A stretch of 64,000 nucleotides of DNA from Microplitis mediator (GCF_029852145.1 NC_079969.1:10664001-10728000); one strand, 5' to 3'. Positions 37,301 to 51,129 are shown, numbered from the stretch's first letter. The notes: generated by a model not told the origin, from the sequence alone. Translations and numbers: made by a program.

Positions 37301-40300
37301 TTCGTTTATCTCTACAGACTATTCAACTAATATTATTATCGTACTACATAGATATATAGAGACTTAATAGTTTAAAGACTATATAGGTATTGAGTATTAC
37401 GGGGTCAGTATAGATGTGGTAGTTAACAGCTTATCGATCTCACGGTTAAACCTATTGGCATATACTGTAAAAGCTTGTATGTGTATTCATACACTTTAAG
37501 TCGATTATACCGATTTTTTAAATGCATAAATATTAACGACTTTTCAATTATGTTTATTAATAATAATTTTATTAAAATAAAGTATTTAATTAAATTTATA
37601 TTAAAGTATATTTACTTTGTAAACTACTCGAAACTTTTAAACTGTTTGCTTAAAACTGGATTTTCTTGATATTACATACATATTTTTTGGTGGATAAAAT
37701 TTTTTTATGCATATACAATAATTATTCAATTTTCAATTTAATGAAAAAATTTATTCATTTTGCAAATAAATAATTTTATCGTGTTCTCGTATTCTAGGTG
37801 TCTATATATATGAGATGAAATAAGTAAAAAGTATATCATTTGTTAAAAATAATATATAAATAAGTAGGTCAGTAAAATCATAATATTTAGAGTTTTAAGA
37901 GGAGGAATTTGGGAATATCGGTCGATGAATATTCAGGTAAGCCAAGTATAAACTACTGAAGTTCAGTCTCTTGCCGCCTTCGAATGATAAACACAAAAAA
38001 TTAAACCTTAAACTTTTTATCCTTGAACAAAAATCTAAGACCGTAAGACGATATACAGCTAAAACTTTTTAAAAAGAATAAATCCAGTTTTTTTTCTTTT
38101 TTTTTTTTTTTTCAACAAAATCTTGGTCAGCATTCACCCATCAACAAACTTAAAAAGTCCCTCCTTATATATATATATATATTTCACAAAAAGTATTCCA
38201 GGTGATGAATTCGGTAAGGATTTAGCAAGCATCAGTCAAACTGGTGGTGTTATATCAAAAAAGTAAAGAGCTAGCCAGGAACGAAGAGTGACGAGCTCAA
38301 ATGCAGAATGTATCGATCACTGAGAACGAGTCGACGCCCTCGACGAGCCGATGGATATGCCACAGGGGAGGTAGAGGTTAAAATCCGCTGCTCCTCGTCA
38401 GTGCCCTACTCGGATCTTCCTCACCTGGGACACCAGGATCCGATTAATTCAACGGCTTTCTTTCTCCTCTTGTATATAAATCATCTGCCACACCTTTTAC
38501 TTTTATCTTTATCTTTATTGATAATGACACAAAAAAATAATAATAATTTAAAAACATTTTATAAAAATTTAAATTTTTACTAATGCGGTTGAGAGTGTCA
38601 ACAGATCGTGATGCATGATAAAATGAACTACTTTGTTCTTTATCCGTATTTTAAATTCACAGTTTGAATAGTAAATACAATGGATTCTCTTCCTTCTCCT
38701 TAAATATGTATATGTACGTGTGAAAATATCTGTTAAATTGTCCTTGATTTAAAAAACATAATTCTTTAATTCAGGAGCTTTTTTTCACATTTTTATTCCA
38801 CTTACTTTTAAATATTTTTAGCATTAATTTTCGGATCTAATTTATTTCAAATACATTTAAAATCACTGCTTAAAAATTGTAATTCCGTAAAATGTTTGTA
38901 TCTTCGGCGCAGATTATCGTATCGGGAGAAAAGATGTCATTTTAAAGCTTAAAGGTTTTACTTTGAGACCCATAAATTTCAATGTCTTCTGTATTCTCCG
39001 AAGTTACGGTTGAAAAAATTTAAAAATTTTATTTTTCAACTGGTACTTTTAGGTCTCGAAATAAAGTACATCAGAGTTTTAATGATTAAATGATAATCAA
39101 TTTATCTCAAGTTATTTTAAAGATTTCAAATCAAAGCTAACATTTTATAGAAAAAAAAGGTTAATAATTTTATCTTTTTTTAAAATAAATTTATAACGTC
39201 ATACTATATAAGATTTTCACTACACTGTAAAAAATTGGGAGTGAATTCGGAGTAATTATGGATTTTAATTCAATCCGAATTCACTTCATCACTTGGAGTT
39301 CTGAAGTTTTAAACAAAATCACTCCGCATACGGAGTAAATAGGGAATTTGTTTTTTTCCAGCGGAGTGATTTCGAAGAGATCTGAATTTCATTTAAATCC
39401 GCATTCACTCCGATTCGGAGTTTTAATATTAAAATGAACTTTTTTAAGGAGTGAATTCCAGTCCGACCCGGAGTTTCAAAACTAAACTAAACTCCCCTTT
39501 GGAGTGAGTTTCACTCCGAGGGGATTAAACAAATAAACAGTCATCCACTCCGGATTCACTCCGCTAATTATTTACAGTGTAGAAAAAAATAAAAAATAAT
39601 AAAAATCCAATTGGAAGATGGATTAAAATGAGATTATATAATAGCATAGTCTCTTCACTGCAGTTATCTTACAATCCTCAGATGAATGTCGAGCATAAGA
39701 TGAATAAGACAATAATGCCAGTGATTGGAGTAAAGGAATGACGCGACGAGATTATATATAAATTCCAGTGGCAGCATCGGTACCAACATTTTATTAAATG
39801 TTATAATGGAAATCCGATGTCTCCGTAGCTCCGTTGCACTTGGCCTTGGCCACGGGGTAAATCACATGTCCATTCTTCTTATATACTCTCTACATGATAT
39901 ATACAACCAAATAAGATCGAGTAAAAACTCTATACAACAGGAATAAAATAACCAACAGACTGACCAAGACCTTGAATTAAAACCCCGTTGCTCGATCACC
40001 AAAACTAAAATTATCACTTGGCCGTGAATCAACTTGCTTTATATATATTTTATCCTTAGCTACTAAAACTTTTGACAAACTCTTGTATTCATTCATTCAT
40101 TTCTTATAATATATCGCAATACAAAACATGGATTTTCAGGATCTTATATATTTAATATTTTGTTTAAAATCCTGTGCATCTGCCAGAAAATATTCCTGGT
40201 GTAAAAAAAAAAATTAACTTTTTTTTTATTCTTTAAATAATTATTTAGAGACAAGATCTCCAGAATGTTTGTAAAATAATTATAGGAAAGCACAATTTAT

Positions 40301-43300
40301 AAAAAGTAAACGGGTCGATAGACAGAAGAGATGACAAGTCACAATATTAAATTAAAAAACTTTTTACCACCCAACTCAAATAAATAAATAAAATATATAT
40401 CATAATTTAGGTTTCATTCATGTGGTATTATTCTATTTTCATATAAAAAGTTTTAAAATACATAAAAATAAAAAAAAAAGTTATTGTGGTATCATAATTG
40501 CAATGTTCCGGAGAAACTTTCACGAGTTGAAAGTAAAGAAAAAACCTGGTTGGAATACTTGATAGTGATTTATTATCGATCAAACTTGGTTGTAAAAGTC
40601 GTGCAAGGACTCAACACATTGTTCCCATAACTGAATATAAAGTAGTGGTCCAATAAATTTAATAAAACAAATATATATTATTATTATTTTAATTTATTGA
40701 TCGCGTCTGATCACAAGCGGACTTATTCTACTGGGAGCAATTTAGAGCGACTAAGATCACTTGGCCCCTTAAGGAAAGGACCGGGTGAGTGAGTACTGAG
40801 TACTCCTCGACACCTCAAGTGCACAGATCAGATAATCTCATGAGAGTGCGGTCGTTGCGGAAAACACTCTCAAAGGGCCTTACTTATAACTAGTTTACAT
40901 CACGTTCTATCGTTCTATCGGTCATCGAGTACCAACCTCATTGCTACTAACTGCCGTTGCTGCTTTAGATGTTAAGACATCTATTCTATATCAATATCTA
41001 TCTATCACCAGTATCTTGTCCTAAATTTTTACCCTCAATATTTTTTATCGCCCTCAATAAATTTCCAATAGACTCAATGTACAACAACAATGAGAAATTT
41101 AATAAATTTGTAAATATATATATAAATAATGATAGGCGGATAAACACAAACACAAAGTGTAAACGATAACATCCGTATGATAAAAGAGACTAGGGGGTTA
41201 CGGGACAGAGAAAGAACCAAAAAAATAAATAAAAAAAAAAAGTAAAGAAAGCACATGAATGCACTTGTATACAACACGTGACTATTACATCCTGACATTC
41301 GCTTTAAATAAACGCTTGAATAAAAGATAAAAAATTTAACAGAAAAAGAAAAAAAAAACAGATTCACACACAGATAAAACAAACGGAAATGTTTAGTTTT
41401 AAAAGATGAACGGATGGAAAAATATTAAAAAGGGACAGCCTAAATGCCAGCTTTCAATGCTCTTTGGCTGGCTTTGGCTGGCATTAAACATTAAAGCTTG
41501 AGTACATTTGTTTGGTTCTGCAGCAGGCTAAGATTTACCAGAGAGGTTTAGATTGCTTGCTGATGTACTCCAAGCCTACTGGATCCGTTATATAGTTTTA
41601 TAAAGGTATCGGTAGGCGCAGACGCGTTGCACCTTACTGAGGATACTGCCCCGGTTTCAAATGCCTTCAAGGTTTCGCCGACCCGCTATTGCTACTGCTG
41701 CTGCTTCTGCTGCTGGTAGTGATGGTAGTGCTATTGCTGCTGCTATATGCACAAACCCTCGCGACCTTATTCTTTGGGTTTCATAGATATATATAATAAC
41801 TCTTTGGTCTGCATCACTTATCGATTAATTATCATTGGGTGCAACGGGACGTCAGGACCAGGGATATGACCTTTCACACTTATCAAACGCCATCAAAGAC
41901 TTTAACAAGTGATATTTTACTATATAACTACTTGTAATCTAAATGACCTGGATTATAAACTTTATACAATTTAAGATATGGCCTTTTATATCTGGGTAAT
42001 AAATTTTTTGTCTATTTTTTTAAACAAAACAAAAGAGTCGCGGAAGGAAGGTGTGGGGGTGAATTGAACGGATGGTCGGTGGCTGGTGAAATTGAATTTG
42101 AATTTAACAGATGATATGCTGGTGTATGATTGATTAGCATGTGAGATTGGACAGGAGCAAACTAGACACATACAGACTTAACATTAACATGAGTTGTAGA
42201 ATTGGGGAAAGAGAGGAAGAGAGAGAGAGAGAAGGTCGCATACACAATAGTAGTAGTAATAAATTTTCAGTAGCCATGAGCAAACGAGCGAATCCAAACT
42301 CGACAAAACCTCGCCAACATGATGAAATTCAGCATAATCGTAGTAGTAATACAATGCATCTAAATCCGAGAATCCTGTTCACCAGGTGGAAATTACAAAA
42401 TTATCCAGCAACAAATCAGTCACTAAATTAAATAATCCATTCCATCAATAAATTTACTTACTTATTTATGTAATTTTAAAAATAAAATTTACTGAAAAAG
42501 ATTTTTCTTATAATTTATTATCATCATCAGCGAGTAATTGCTTAAAAAATTAAACCCAAAGCAGGAACAACTGTCTGCGACCTAGATACGTAATTATCTT
42601 CTCACGAGGCACGACCTTGAACAGAGCAAGTATATAAACTAGGCCATGTCTCCGTCTGTCTACCTAGCGCGGCCTACCGCGACCCTTCTGCCTATTTTAC
42701 TAGCCCACCCACTCCCGTTCCCACTCCCTACATCAACCCGTTGCACCAGAATCTCATCGCGCTACTCATCCATTCCCTACCCTCCTACCACACCAACACT
42801 CACATTTAATCCAATCTTTAACTAAATTTATTTTTATTTTAACATAAATATAAATCCACTATTTGTTTAATTATTTTATTTACTATTCAATAAATTATAA
42901 AGACGAATTTTAGGAAAAAATAGACCACTAAGTACTCAATCTACTGGTACTACAAGAGAGGAAAAAAAATAAGAGAGAATGTGTAAAAAGAAAAGTAGTG
43001 CAGGATTCTCGTGGCAATCTTGAGCAATTCTGTCGCTTTAACTTTTACAAAACGACCGGCCCGTTGCTTTTGCTTCTACTACTGCTACTACTGATGCTGG
43101 TACTGCAACGAGTACCAGTGAGAGAAAAAAGATTAAGAGTTTGAAAAAGGATGGTTCGTGATTTTCTCGACGACTCTCATCTTATTTCAGCTTTTAAGGA
43201 AGGATATTTATTATTGTGCTGAAAGGAGGAGCAAAAGCTTAGCAAGCTTTAAATTCTCAACGATTCCATTCACTGCACACAATAATAATGATAATAATAA

Positions 43301-46300
43301 TAATAGTAATAGTAATAATAATAATAATCATAATAATACCAATAATCCAACAAATTCTATTGTTTTATATTTATTTGATAAAAAAAAATATATATATATA
43401 TATAAAACGACAATAAATAGCACTAAAATCATTAAACTATTTATTTATCAATCTATCTTTGATAATCGAATTAATGCGCAATAAAATGCCACCGCAATTT
43501 GATCTAGTGACCCACTTATACTCCCATATAATAGAGGGAGTAAGAGAAGAATTTAAAGCCAGCGAAGAGCAATGTTCCCATTCCTATCGATATCACTTAT
43601 CAGCTCGACATCAAATATAAACACATTCTTACTTCTGTCAAAAAATAGATCCAAGGATATATATAATAAACGCACATATCGGATTCTATTGGAAGAGGAG
43701 GAGGTCCTATACGAACAAGATTAATAACGATCCAAGCGGCGTAGTCAAGATTCTTCGGACACCAGGTTCGCTTAGCAATACAATGGGTTTCCTAGTGAAA
43801 TGTTTGCTATTTCACGCGTGGTACGCTCAACGCCTTTAGACTTGTCGTAGGTCAGGTTATTGTTGTATTGTTGTGGGGTGGTGAGTTGTGAATTGTGAGT
43901 CATGCAACAACACTAACAACATTCGAGTAATTAAGCTTTACTCGTTTATTCTGTGGGCTTGGATAAATACTCACATTCTTATTCTGACAGTAAACTAAAC
44001 TACAAACTAGATTTAGTAAACCCAACTAAATTAAAGCTTCAGTCTTTAGTATCTTGTATAGCCTCATGATTGGAAAAAGTAAACTCCAAAGCTTTTTCGA
44101 TTACTTTTTATAAAATTCAACAATTAACACACCAGTTCGAATTATATATAACTATAGTTTATCAAGTTTTACAATTTTTTTCTTTCGTTTTCATAAATTG
44201 GGAAAAAAAAAGTAAATTAAAATTAAAGAATTACAAGCCTCGTAATGAGCAAAAAAAAAAACTAAATGATGATCGTAAGAACTATTCGTGATAAAAAAAA
44301 AACTCAACAACGGTATGAAATTAAATAATAATTAGTTATCGTAGGTAGGAAACTAATAAAAAGTTAAATAATATTGTCGATCGTGATGTCGGCACAGAAA
44401 TAGTATAGTAGTAGCAGTAGCAGTAGTTGTTGTTGTTGTTGTTGTTGTTGTTGTAGTTGTTAGCTATATAAAGGACACACCTTTCGTGCATTGGTAGTTT
44501 ATATATATATAAAATTGAGTGGTAGCAGGAGCCGGCACAGAGTAGCAGCGTGATAACAACTACCCCTGCACATGACCGGGTCATGGGGGTTAGCTGCACA
44601 CCTTACCCGGCACCACCGCTACCCCGGCAGCCTGCAGGGCACAGGTGTGTGAACTAGTGATCTAGGTCAGGCGAGAGTGTTGGCCTCTTATTCGCCTTGA
44701 CACACTTCCAGGTTATCTCTATATACCTGTACCCACCCTCTCGTTACCTCAATCCGTTCCTAGCTTATTTAAAACTCTTTATACTCGTATATCTATTATT
44801 ATTTTATTGTACTGTCTATTGTACACCAAAAAATTACCGACTATATTTTTTTCTCTATCTCTATTTGTTTTTTTTTTCGACTGTTATTTTATTATTTATT
44901 CATTTTACAAGTGTTTACTAACAATTAATAGACATCAAGACAAACTCATCATTTGTAGTTTATAATTTACATTGTATTTCGTATATATATATATATATAA
45001 AGTTTAGTTGTCAAGAGTACATTTAAACGTCAGCTTCATTAAATGAGTCCATTGTTTAATAATTTGCAACACGACAAATTATTCATCCAATAATCTTTAA
45101 TATTTATAATTTATTTCTTTTTTTATTATTCGTGTGGAAAAAAAATCTCAGATATTTATAACAAACAATACTGACAGCTATTATCATTATTGGTACAATG
45201 ATAAAGGTGTGCTGTCGTTTATTCCTTTTTTAATAATAATAATAACATGTTTTTTATTTAAATATCTCATCGGGTATTTGATGCAAATATTCACATCCAC
45301 ATATATATATACGACACGTCATTTCGGTCGAATGTGTCACGAGCACTTGTGTAAACATTTATTGAAAACTTAATAGCACGTACGATTTCACTTGTATGTA
45401 CAAGAAAAAAAGAAAAAAATTATTATAAAAATATTATTTATTATTTTTTTTTTTAATATTTACGAATAATTTAAACATTAACTTGAATTATTGATTTTAA
45501 AAATTGCAAGGGTAATAACAAGTCTCATCATATCCAAGAGATTTATCATATCGACTTTTTCTCCTTTAAATTAGTGGAGAAAAAAAAATTTTTTTAAATT
45601 AAAAGAAAAAAAGTTAAACTATTCAATAAAAAATGTTTTATAGAATATCTGTAGAATTTATCATTTAGACGGTATAGTACTCTGGCGATACGTGCCGATC
45701 ATGAAATATAACAGAGCTCTGAACGTCGTTTCTAAGTCATGATAATGCTGCTGGTACTAGTATACTGATACTGGTACTGGTAATGGTAGTGGTGGTGGTT
45801 GTGGGACGACGTTTTCTGACGTCTTCAAGTGGAACAATCGTACAAGACGTTCCTTTGAATATTCATCAACTCCTCCAACGCGTAACTTGCATCACAAACG
45901 AAACTATACATCCACTACTACTACTATCAGTAAATATATGTATATGTATATATGACATGATACATTACCACAAAAGCCTCTAAGACACAAACCTCACCAC
46001 TCAAATTAACTCACTGAATATATCACTTTCAAGTGCAATAACAGAAATACCTTGAGGACATTAATTAATTTTAAAATAAAAACCAAACATTTTGTTAATA
46101 TTATTTTTCTATCTCAAGTGCAAATCCAAGTCCTAGTTTAGAATTATAATTGATAATCTATATTTTTAAATTAATCAATTTGAATAATTTATTAATATGA
46201 TAATTAATACAAACTGGTGATCGATTATTTTAAAAGAACAAAGAAGAAGAAGAAGAAAGAAAAGCCAAGCCCTAGTTTCTGATATCGAGATTTTTGTTAC

Positions 46301-48414
46301 TCTTATTATTATTATTATTATTATTATGATTATTATTATAAATTTATATGTAATATATATGTATATATATTGAAACAAGGCAGGTTGGGTAGTGCCAGGG
46401 AAAAAGACTGAGATACTAATAATATAATGGTTTGAAGTATAAGAGTGAGTGAGCTGGGCGTCGGGATGCGGTCACCCCAGGACATTAACCCCAGTAACTT
46501 ACTCAATACATCCCTCTCTTTATTCTTCAACACTCTTGCCTGCGACCCAGTTGGTTCTTTTCAGCCCCTTTCCTTTACTTGCCTTTATTTTCCAATCGGC
46601 TGTTTTCTATGCACTAACCTCCGGCATTGATACATCCTGTAGCTTTCATCAATTGATAGATGTTCGATCGGCCAACCAGAAAAGGTGTACCACCTATTAT
46701 GCATCAACGGCTGATGGCTCTTTGGCTCAACTATTTTATAAGAAATAACAATAATAAACATTTCCCTTACAAATCGGATGTCCTGCATACGCCCAACCCG
46801 ACAACAAGACGGATTATTTACTTTTTTTATATTCTTCCAGCAGTTACTCTTCTTGCCTGCTTTATTATTTTTTTTTTTTTTTTATTGTCATCGACTGCAG
46901 TTCGTTAGACGCAATCGAGGCGATATATGGTGACAGCTATGCGAACATCCGGTAGACACCGGCCTTTCAGCCTCTTTCAAACCCAACAACCCGTTTATTA
47001 TTTCGATATATTGCATCCATTTATTTAAAACATTAATTAGTATTATCATTCTTTTTTTTTTAATTTATGACAAAAAAATGTTTAATAAAATTTATTTAAT
47101 TACTTTTAATGAAAATTTGAAAGTAAATAATAATCAGTAGTTAATAAATTGTTAGACTTTAAATGACGATAATGATAATAAATATGAGTGATGAGTATTT
47201 CCCGGAATACACTCGTGATATGACAATGAAAATCACGTGAATATTGAATATTGAGAGTATTGTAACAATTAGCATTTGAATTGGTATCGACATTTACCAA
47301 GGTTACTCCAACGATGAGGTACTTGTGCATAATAATAGGTTTTGAGAGAAAGAGACAAGTGGCTAACAGTTCTCATATATAAGAAAATGTATATGTATAA
47401 GTCTTTATGTCACTATTAATGACAATGCATACATCCAGATGTTATTCTATAGGTTTACAGAATACACGAAAGTTACCAATACAATATCAAAATTTTCTGG
47501 GTGCGGATCTTCCAAGTCATTTAATCAGCTTACTTTTATTATTTCTTTATCGTACGAGTCAACTAACAAAAAAAAAATGATCTTTATTTTTTTTGTATCG
47601 ACAAAAAAATTGATAATCGTATAAAAAATTAAATGGATTTTAATACGAAAATAATGAAAAAAATAAAAAATAGATGTAGGGTTAAGTAGAATCGTCGCGA
47701 CAGGTCCTGCGGGCATGCCTGGAAAAGTCTCGTTAAATCTTGACACGGCTTTTATGCGGCTTTTTCATAAAAACTTGGCCTGGTGTGACCATTTAAAAGG
47801 CTTTGGTGTTGCCGGGACCTGGTTAAAGGGATAAAAATGCGTTGCAATGTCGCTCCAGGCTTATATTTCAATATAACAAACTTTTTGGCACAAATTCCTG
47901 TACTATGCAGCTTTTTAGTTAAACTTTAAATACTCTATAATTTTTTACTTGAGTGTCTAATTGCTAGGAAAATTAATTGTTTTTTTTTTTTTTTTTGTGA
48001 TATTTCAATTGATAAATTAACTTCAGAATAAAAATTTCGTTTGCAATAAAAGCGATTTGAATTCTTGCAAATAACGATATTTGAATAGTCGAGAGTTTAA
48101 AAAAAAAAAATAATTTTGTGTAAGGTCAAGGTGTCCATTTAACGTACAAATTGTCTTTTGTCCTTGTGTATACAGGGACTAAACAACATACATATCCCGT
48201 GTACCGCTTCAGAGATTTCAAATTCCACGAATTCTTCTGAAGTCACGTACTGGCAAATGGATCTCCAAAAGTACTCCCACTGGTGCTACTACCAAGTCCG
48301 AATAGTTGTATACCAGTAGTAGTAGATTTAAAACAAAAAAAGGTAAACAAGAAAAATTCGTCACGCAAGAGAAAAGGTTAAAAAGAAATAAAATAAAAAT
48401 GGCAATTGACTAAA

Positions 48415-48458
<44 letters not shown>

Positions 48459-49991
48459 CAGTAGAAGGAGAAGAAAAAAAAAAAACGTAATCGAACGATT
48501 ACGAGAAAATCGAGTTTAGGCGACAAAAAATAAGTCAGAGCCTCCGGCGAACGGGAATGCTGAGGAAATCTTGACAATTACTACGAGGAATTTTTATCCG
48601 ACTACTACCAAGGCAACTACTCAAGCTCAACCCAAATGGAAAACCAAGTGCCAACCAACAAAAGATTACAACTTATTTTTTAAAAACTTTTTTCCTACTT
48701 GACTAAATCACAAATTACTATTTTTTTTTTTTTTTTATTATATTTTACAAATATAAAGATTTATATAAATTTAATCAAGTCCTCGAAAAACTCGAGATTT
48801 TCTCATTTAGATTTTGTAAAAAAAGTCAAGTTTTAAGTACTTTTACTTCAATTTCTACAACTACCAAGTAGTCAAATGATATATATCTCTAAAAAAAAAA
48901 AAATGATAAAATAAAAATATCTTGGGTACTTAAAGTATCGTATCAGAGGTAATCCAACAACACCAACAAGAGCAAGTGCTTGAAAGTAAAACCAAGTACT
49001 TTGTTGATAGTAATAATGATGATGATGATGTTGAGAAAGAGAAGGAGAAGATTATTATTATTTTTTAAGGTGACTCTACTTAACGATCAGACTTTTTAAT
49101 TTTTGTGTTCAAGGAATAACGGCTTTACTGATCTGCTTAATTGACAAATTATTTTTTAGAATCTAAACTGCGTATGAGTTATTACATGTGGATTAATAAT
49201 CCTAAAATGCATCATTTTAAATGCGCACTGTAATACTGTACATTAATTGAATAGATTCTAATTATCAAAGATGTTAATATTATAAATACGGTTCCGTCCC
49301 GAATATACTTGCTGGGTTCATCAGTAAAGTTGATGCGTATATTATACTTTAGACCGTTTAAATGATGTTAAAAAAATTATTATTATTATAAAACTTTAAT
49401 ATAAGAGTAATACTTACGAACTAAGATGTTACCAACAAGCGTCGCAGGCAGACAAAAAACTATTACAAGTACATCAGCAACGGCAAGATTAACGATGAAA
49501 AAATTAGTGACAGTACGCATTCTTGGTGACCGATAAACGACTGCAATAACAAAACTATTGCCAACGAGTCCAATACTAAATACTAGCATATAAGCAACAC
49601 AATAAACAGCGGTCATCGCCATACTGTGTCTGTAAAAACGATCTGGTACATGTTCTACTGGTATAGCACCCGAATCGCTGGTGTTAAACAGTACATTACT
49701 CGAACCAGATTCTTCCAAGGCCGTTCTTGAACCACCGGTGACCAGCTCACTCAATGAATTGTTAAGATAATCCCGTATGTCATCTTTTGTTTGGACAAAA
49801 ACATCATTTGCAAGGTACAGAGGTGGTGAACCAGTTGTCAACAAAACATTACCACTGGTACGGTGTCGCGACTCCAGATCAAATTCCTCCGAGTCCGGAA
49901 GACGAAGGGATGCCATCTCCAGTAAGGGAGAGGGCGGTTGCAACATTGAGTGGTACCAAGCTGACAATTCTGTCAGCAGTGTGTCCACCAT
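29087..49991 (-). CDS. SIFaR: SIFamide-receptor-like neuropeptide GPCR
   Basis: Rhodopsin-family peptide receptor of the SIFamide/NPFF-like type, a plasma-membrane receptor for a brain neuropeptide. Coding exons (complement): 49418-49991, 34893-34992, 29087-29858. Phases 1 and 2 join cleanly to 481 residues. An extracellular N-terminus of about 120 residues has N-glycosylation sites (NNS, NTS). TM1 starts near residue 124 (VFSIGLVGNSFVIAVVYRS), TM2 has NLAVADVLVIVFCLP, and TM3 ends VSLDRFLAIWWP (DRF in place of DRY). The third loop has AQMERIQQKSKVKVVKMLVV, TM6 FVLSWLPLYV and TM7 NSCINPILYAFF (NPxxY). A Cys pair, RCCG, follows TM7. The start ATG is preceded by an in-frame TAA. Introns are 14.4 and 5.0 kb; the latter hosts a cuticle gene. 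Family certain; the SIFaR assignment rests on remembered TM3-TM7 similarity. Confidence 0.92.
29920..31080. mobile_element. Dispersed repeat with TTCCCGC/GCGGGAA ends, copy 1 (SIFaR intron 2)
   Basis: Starts AAATTCCCGCTTTGAAAATT and ends with the stem GAGCTCCTTGAGCTCGAAAA, then CAGCGGGAAGTTTTGGGG and TGCCCGCAGGGTCAACTG. The same order is found inverted at 36310-37240. Contains (TG)n at 30074-30155. Repeated phrases such as GAACCGATCAATTC in diverged subunits. Confidence 0.65.
30074..30155. repeat. (TG)n microsatellite
   Basis: About 40 TG units inside dispersed repeat copy 1. Confidence 0.95.
31081..32850. other. SIFaR intron 2, downstream of the cuticle gene
   Basis: AT-rich, with a (TA)n patch at 31350-31550. 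Several AATAAA matches on the - strand just below 32850 could end the cuticle transcript. No further coding sequence recognised. Confidence 0.4.
32851..33623 (-). CDS. His/Ala/Val-rich low-complexity cuticular protein, nested in the SIFaR intron
   Basis: Secreted structural protein of the cuticle (inferred from composition and gene form). Two exons (complement): 33612-33623, only four codons (MFKL), and 32851-33198; total 119 residues. The 12-nt first coding exon followed by an exon finishing the signal peptide (IVVAAVLAVAAAAPGG) is typical of insect cuticle genes. The mature part repeats HVVHSAP/HVVHAAP/PLVHAAP modules and ends GHHAPLFLGHHDVHGHY. There is no Rebers-Riddiford chitin-binding consensus, so it belongs with the low-complexity cuticle proteins. 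It lies wholly within the 5-kb SIFaR intron 2 on the same strand and has its own TATA box. Shadow ORFs on the + strand across it are not genes. Confidence 0.88.
33683..33691 (-). promoter_or_regulatory. TATA box of the nested cuticle gene
   Basis: Reads TATAAAAGG on the - strand, 60 bp upstream of the ATG. A start site 25-30 bp downstream would give a 5'UTR of about 30 nt, usual for cuticle genes. It shows that the nested gene has its own core promoter. Confidence 0.7.
34993..36309. other. SIFaR intron 1, proximal part
   Basis: Unique AT-rich intron with pyrimidine-rich patches (about 35690-35810). No extra exon recognised. Confidence 0.4.
36310..37240. mobile_element. Dispersed repeat, copy 2 (inverted; SIFaR intron 1)
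   Basis: Begins GCCTGCGGGCCAGCCCTGCA then ACTTCCCGCTGTTTTCGAG and a GAGCTC stem; ends CTCGGCGGGAAGTTAAT. It is the reverse complement in order of the copy at 29920-31080. Carries ACATACGTACGTACATACAC in place of the TG tract. Confidence 0.65.
37241..39222. other. SIFaR intron 1 segment with a GC-richer island
   Basis: Mostly AT-rich. A GC-richer island at about 38270-38460 has a small + strand ORF without family resemblance; it could be a regulatory element. Confidence 0.35.
39223..39579. mobile_element. TIR element with CACTGTAAAAAAT end and GGAGTGAATTC subrepeats
   Basis: Left CACTGTAAAAAATTGGGAGT, right ACTCCGCTAATTATTTACAGTG, flanked by TA. The interior repeats GGAGTGAATTCGGAGT and its complement. 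A truncated relative lies at 17789. Confidence 0.75.
39580..49417. other. SIFaR intron 1, distal part (about 9.8 kb)
   Basis: No exon recognised on either strand. Contains trinucleotide tracts, for example (TTG)n at 44426-44453, (ATT)n near 46303-46340 and (AAT)n at 48415-48457. Less AT-rich patches at about 41600-41760, 42590-42790, 44560-44700 and 46440-46720 could hold regulatory sequence. Confidence 0.4.
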
Positions 49992-51129
49992 TTATAATTA
50001 CTAATTATTAGAATATTAATTTATTCAGTTTATTTTATTTTTATTTTCACCAGTCCATTGTTTTTATAGTTAACAACTTTTACGGGTTAAACTTAAAAGC
50101 TCCCGCTCCTGGTTAATACGCCTGCGCTACCTGCGTAACTCCACCTGCTCACCTGCTCAATTCACGTGTTCAATTTTATTTTATTAAATTACACACTCAC
50201 TTTATTTATCACTAGTTTGGTCAATTGTTTTCTCAAGTTTTTTTTATTTAAATTTAAAATTTGTGCGTTAAAAAAAAAAGTAATTAAAAAATGGAATAGT
50301 CTTCTTTTTTTTTTTTTTAATTTAAAATTATTAATTTGATAAAGAATGAATAAATAAAATTATAAACTTTAAAAAATTGTTATATGTATTTAGCGGTCAG
50401 GATGCTGGGCGACTAATGAGTCCGCTTTAGGTGACGATCGCGTACTGGAGTAGTTTGGATGCGTCCGAAAGAGCGACGAGCTGTCTGACAAAGCTCAACA
50501 AAATACTGCGCAGACGCCATTTGCTGTTTTGTATTGGATTGGGGCACATGCAGCAAAACTACCAGCACCAGTATCAGCACCAGCACCAGTATCAGCACCA
50601 GCACCAGCACCAGCATCAGCACTAGCACCAGTACCAGTACCAGCAGTAGTATAAGCTGTAGATGGTGAAGCACAAGCTTAACCAGTAACATGTCACACTC
50701 TATGCACACGATATTCATCCACACACTTCAACAACTCGATCAATTCACCTATCTCTCAATTTTATTTTTATTTTTATCTCTTTTTATCCCTAACTTGAAT
50801 TGAAAACGTTTACTTGCTATTCAATGACAATTGATATTCGTATCATATGTATACGTGTGTCTATATACAACAATTGACCAGGATTTATTAACTTTTTTTT
50901 ATTTCCAGTTCCAACAACTTTTTAGATAATTTTATTTACATGCATCTCTTATCTGGATTTTTATCAGATGTAGCAACACCCCGTCAACCATCTGATTGAG
51001 TTCTCAATCTTTTTTTTTTCTTCTATTTGTATTGCCTATTTAATTATTCTTATAACACATGCTGGGCTACCATTTATTTTAAATTTTTAGTTTTATTCCC
51101 CTTATTTATTGTAAGCTCTATAAAAAATA
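49992..51129. promoter_or_regulatory. 5' flank of the SIFaR-like gene
   Basis: The 5'UTR and promoter are expected here or further right. A less AT-rich stretch at 50400-50540 and a (CAGCAC/CAGTAC)n minisatellite at 50561-50650 stand out. No core promoter could be chosen. Confidence 0.3.

Noticed and set aside
38308..38583. + strand ORF of 91 codons starting MYRSLRTSRRPRRADGYATG
   Set aside because: No recognisable domain. The second half is AT-rich low complexity and it lies in an intron of the opposite-strand gene.
46390..46425. miR-14-like seed on the - strand (TCAGTCTTTTTC)
   Set aside because: Only the first 12 bases match and no hairpin arm pairs with it.
46445..46908. Cluster of overlapping ORFs on both strands in SIFaR intron 1
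   Set aside because: No conserved motif or splice partner; explained by a locally less AT-rich patch with fewer stop codons.
49777..50011. + strand ORFs opposite the SIFaR first exon
   Set aside because: Antisense shadows of the coding exon.
50410..50460. CTAATGAGTCCGC...GACGAT resembling a hammerhead ribozyme core
   Set aside because: The core needs CTGATGA and GAAA. Here an essential G is A and GAAA is absent, and stem II is poor.
50413..50724. - strand ORF with a long (LV)n run
   Set aside because: A translation of the CAGCAC/CAGTAC minisatellite; not a protein signature.
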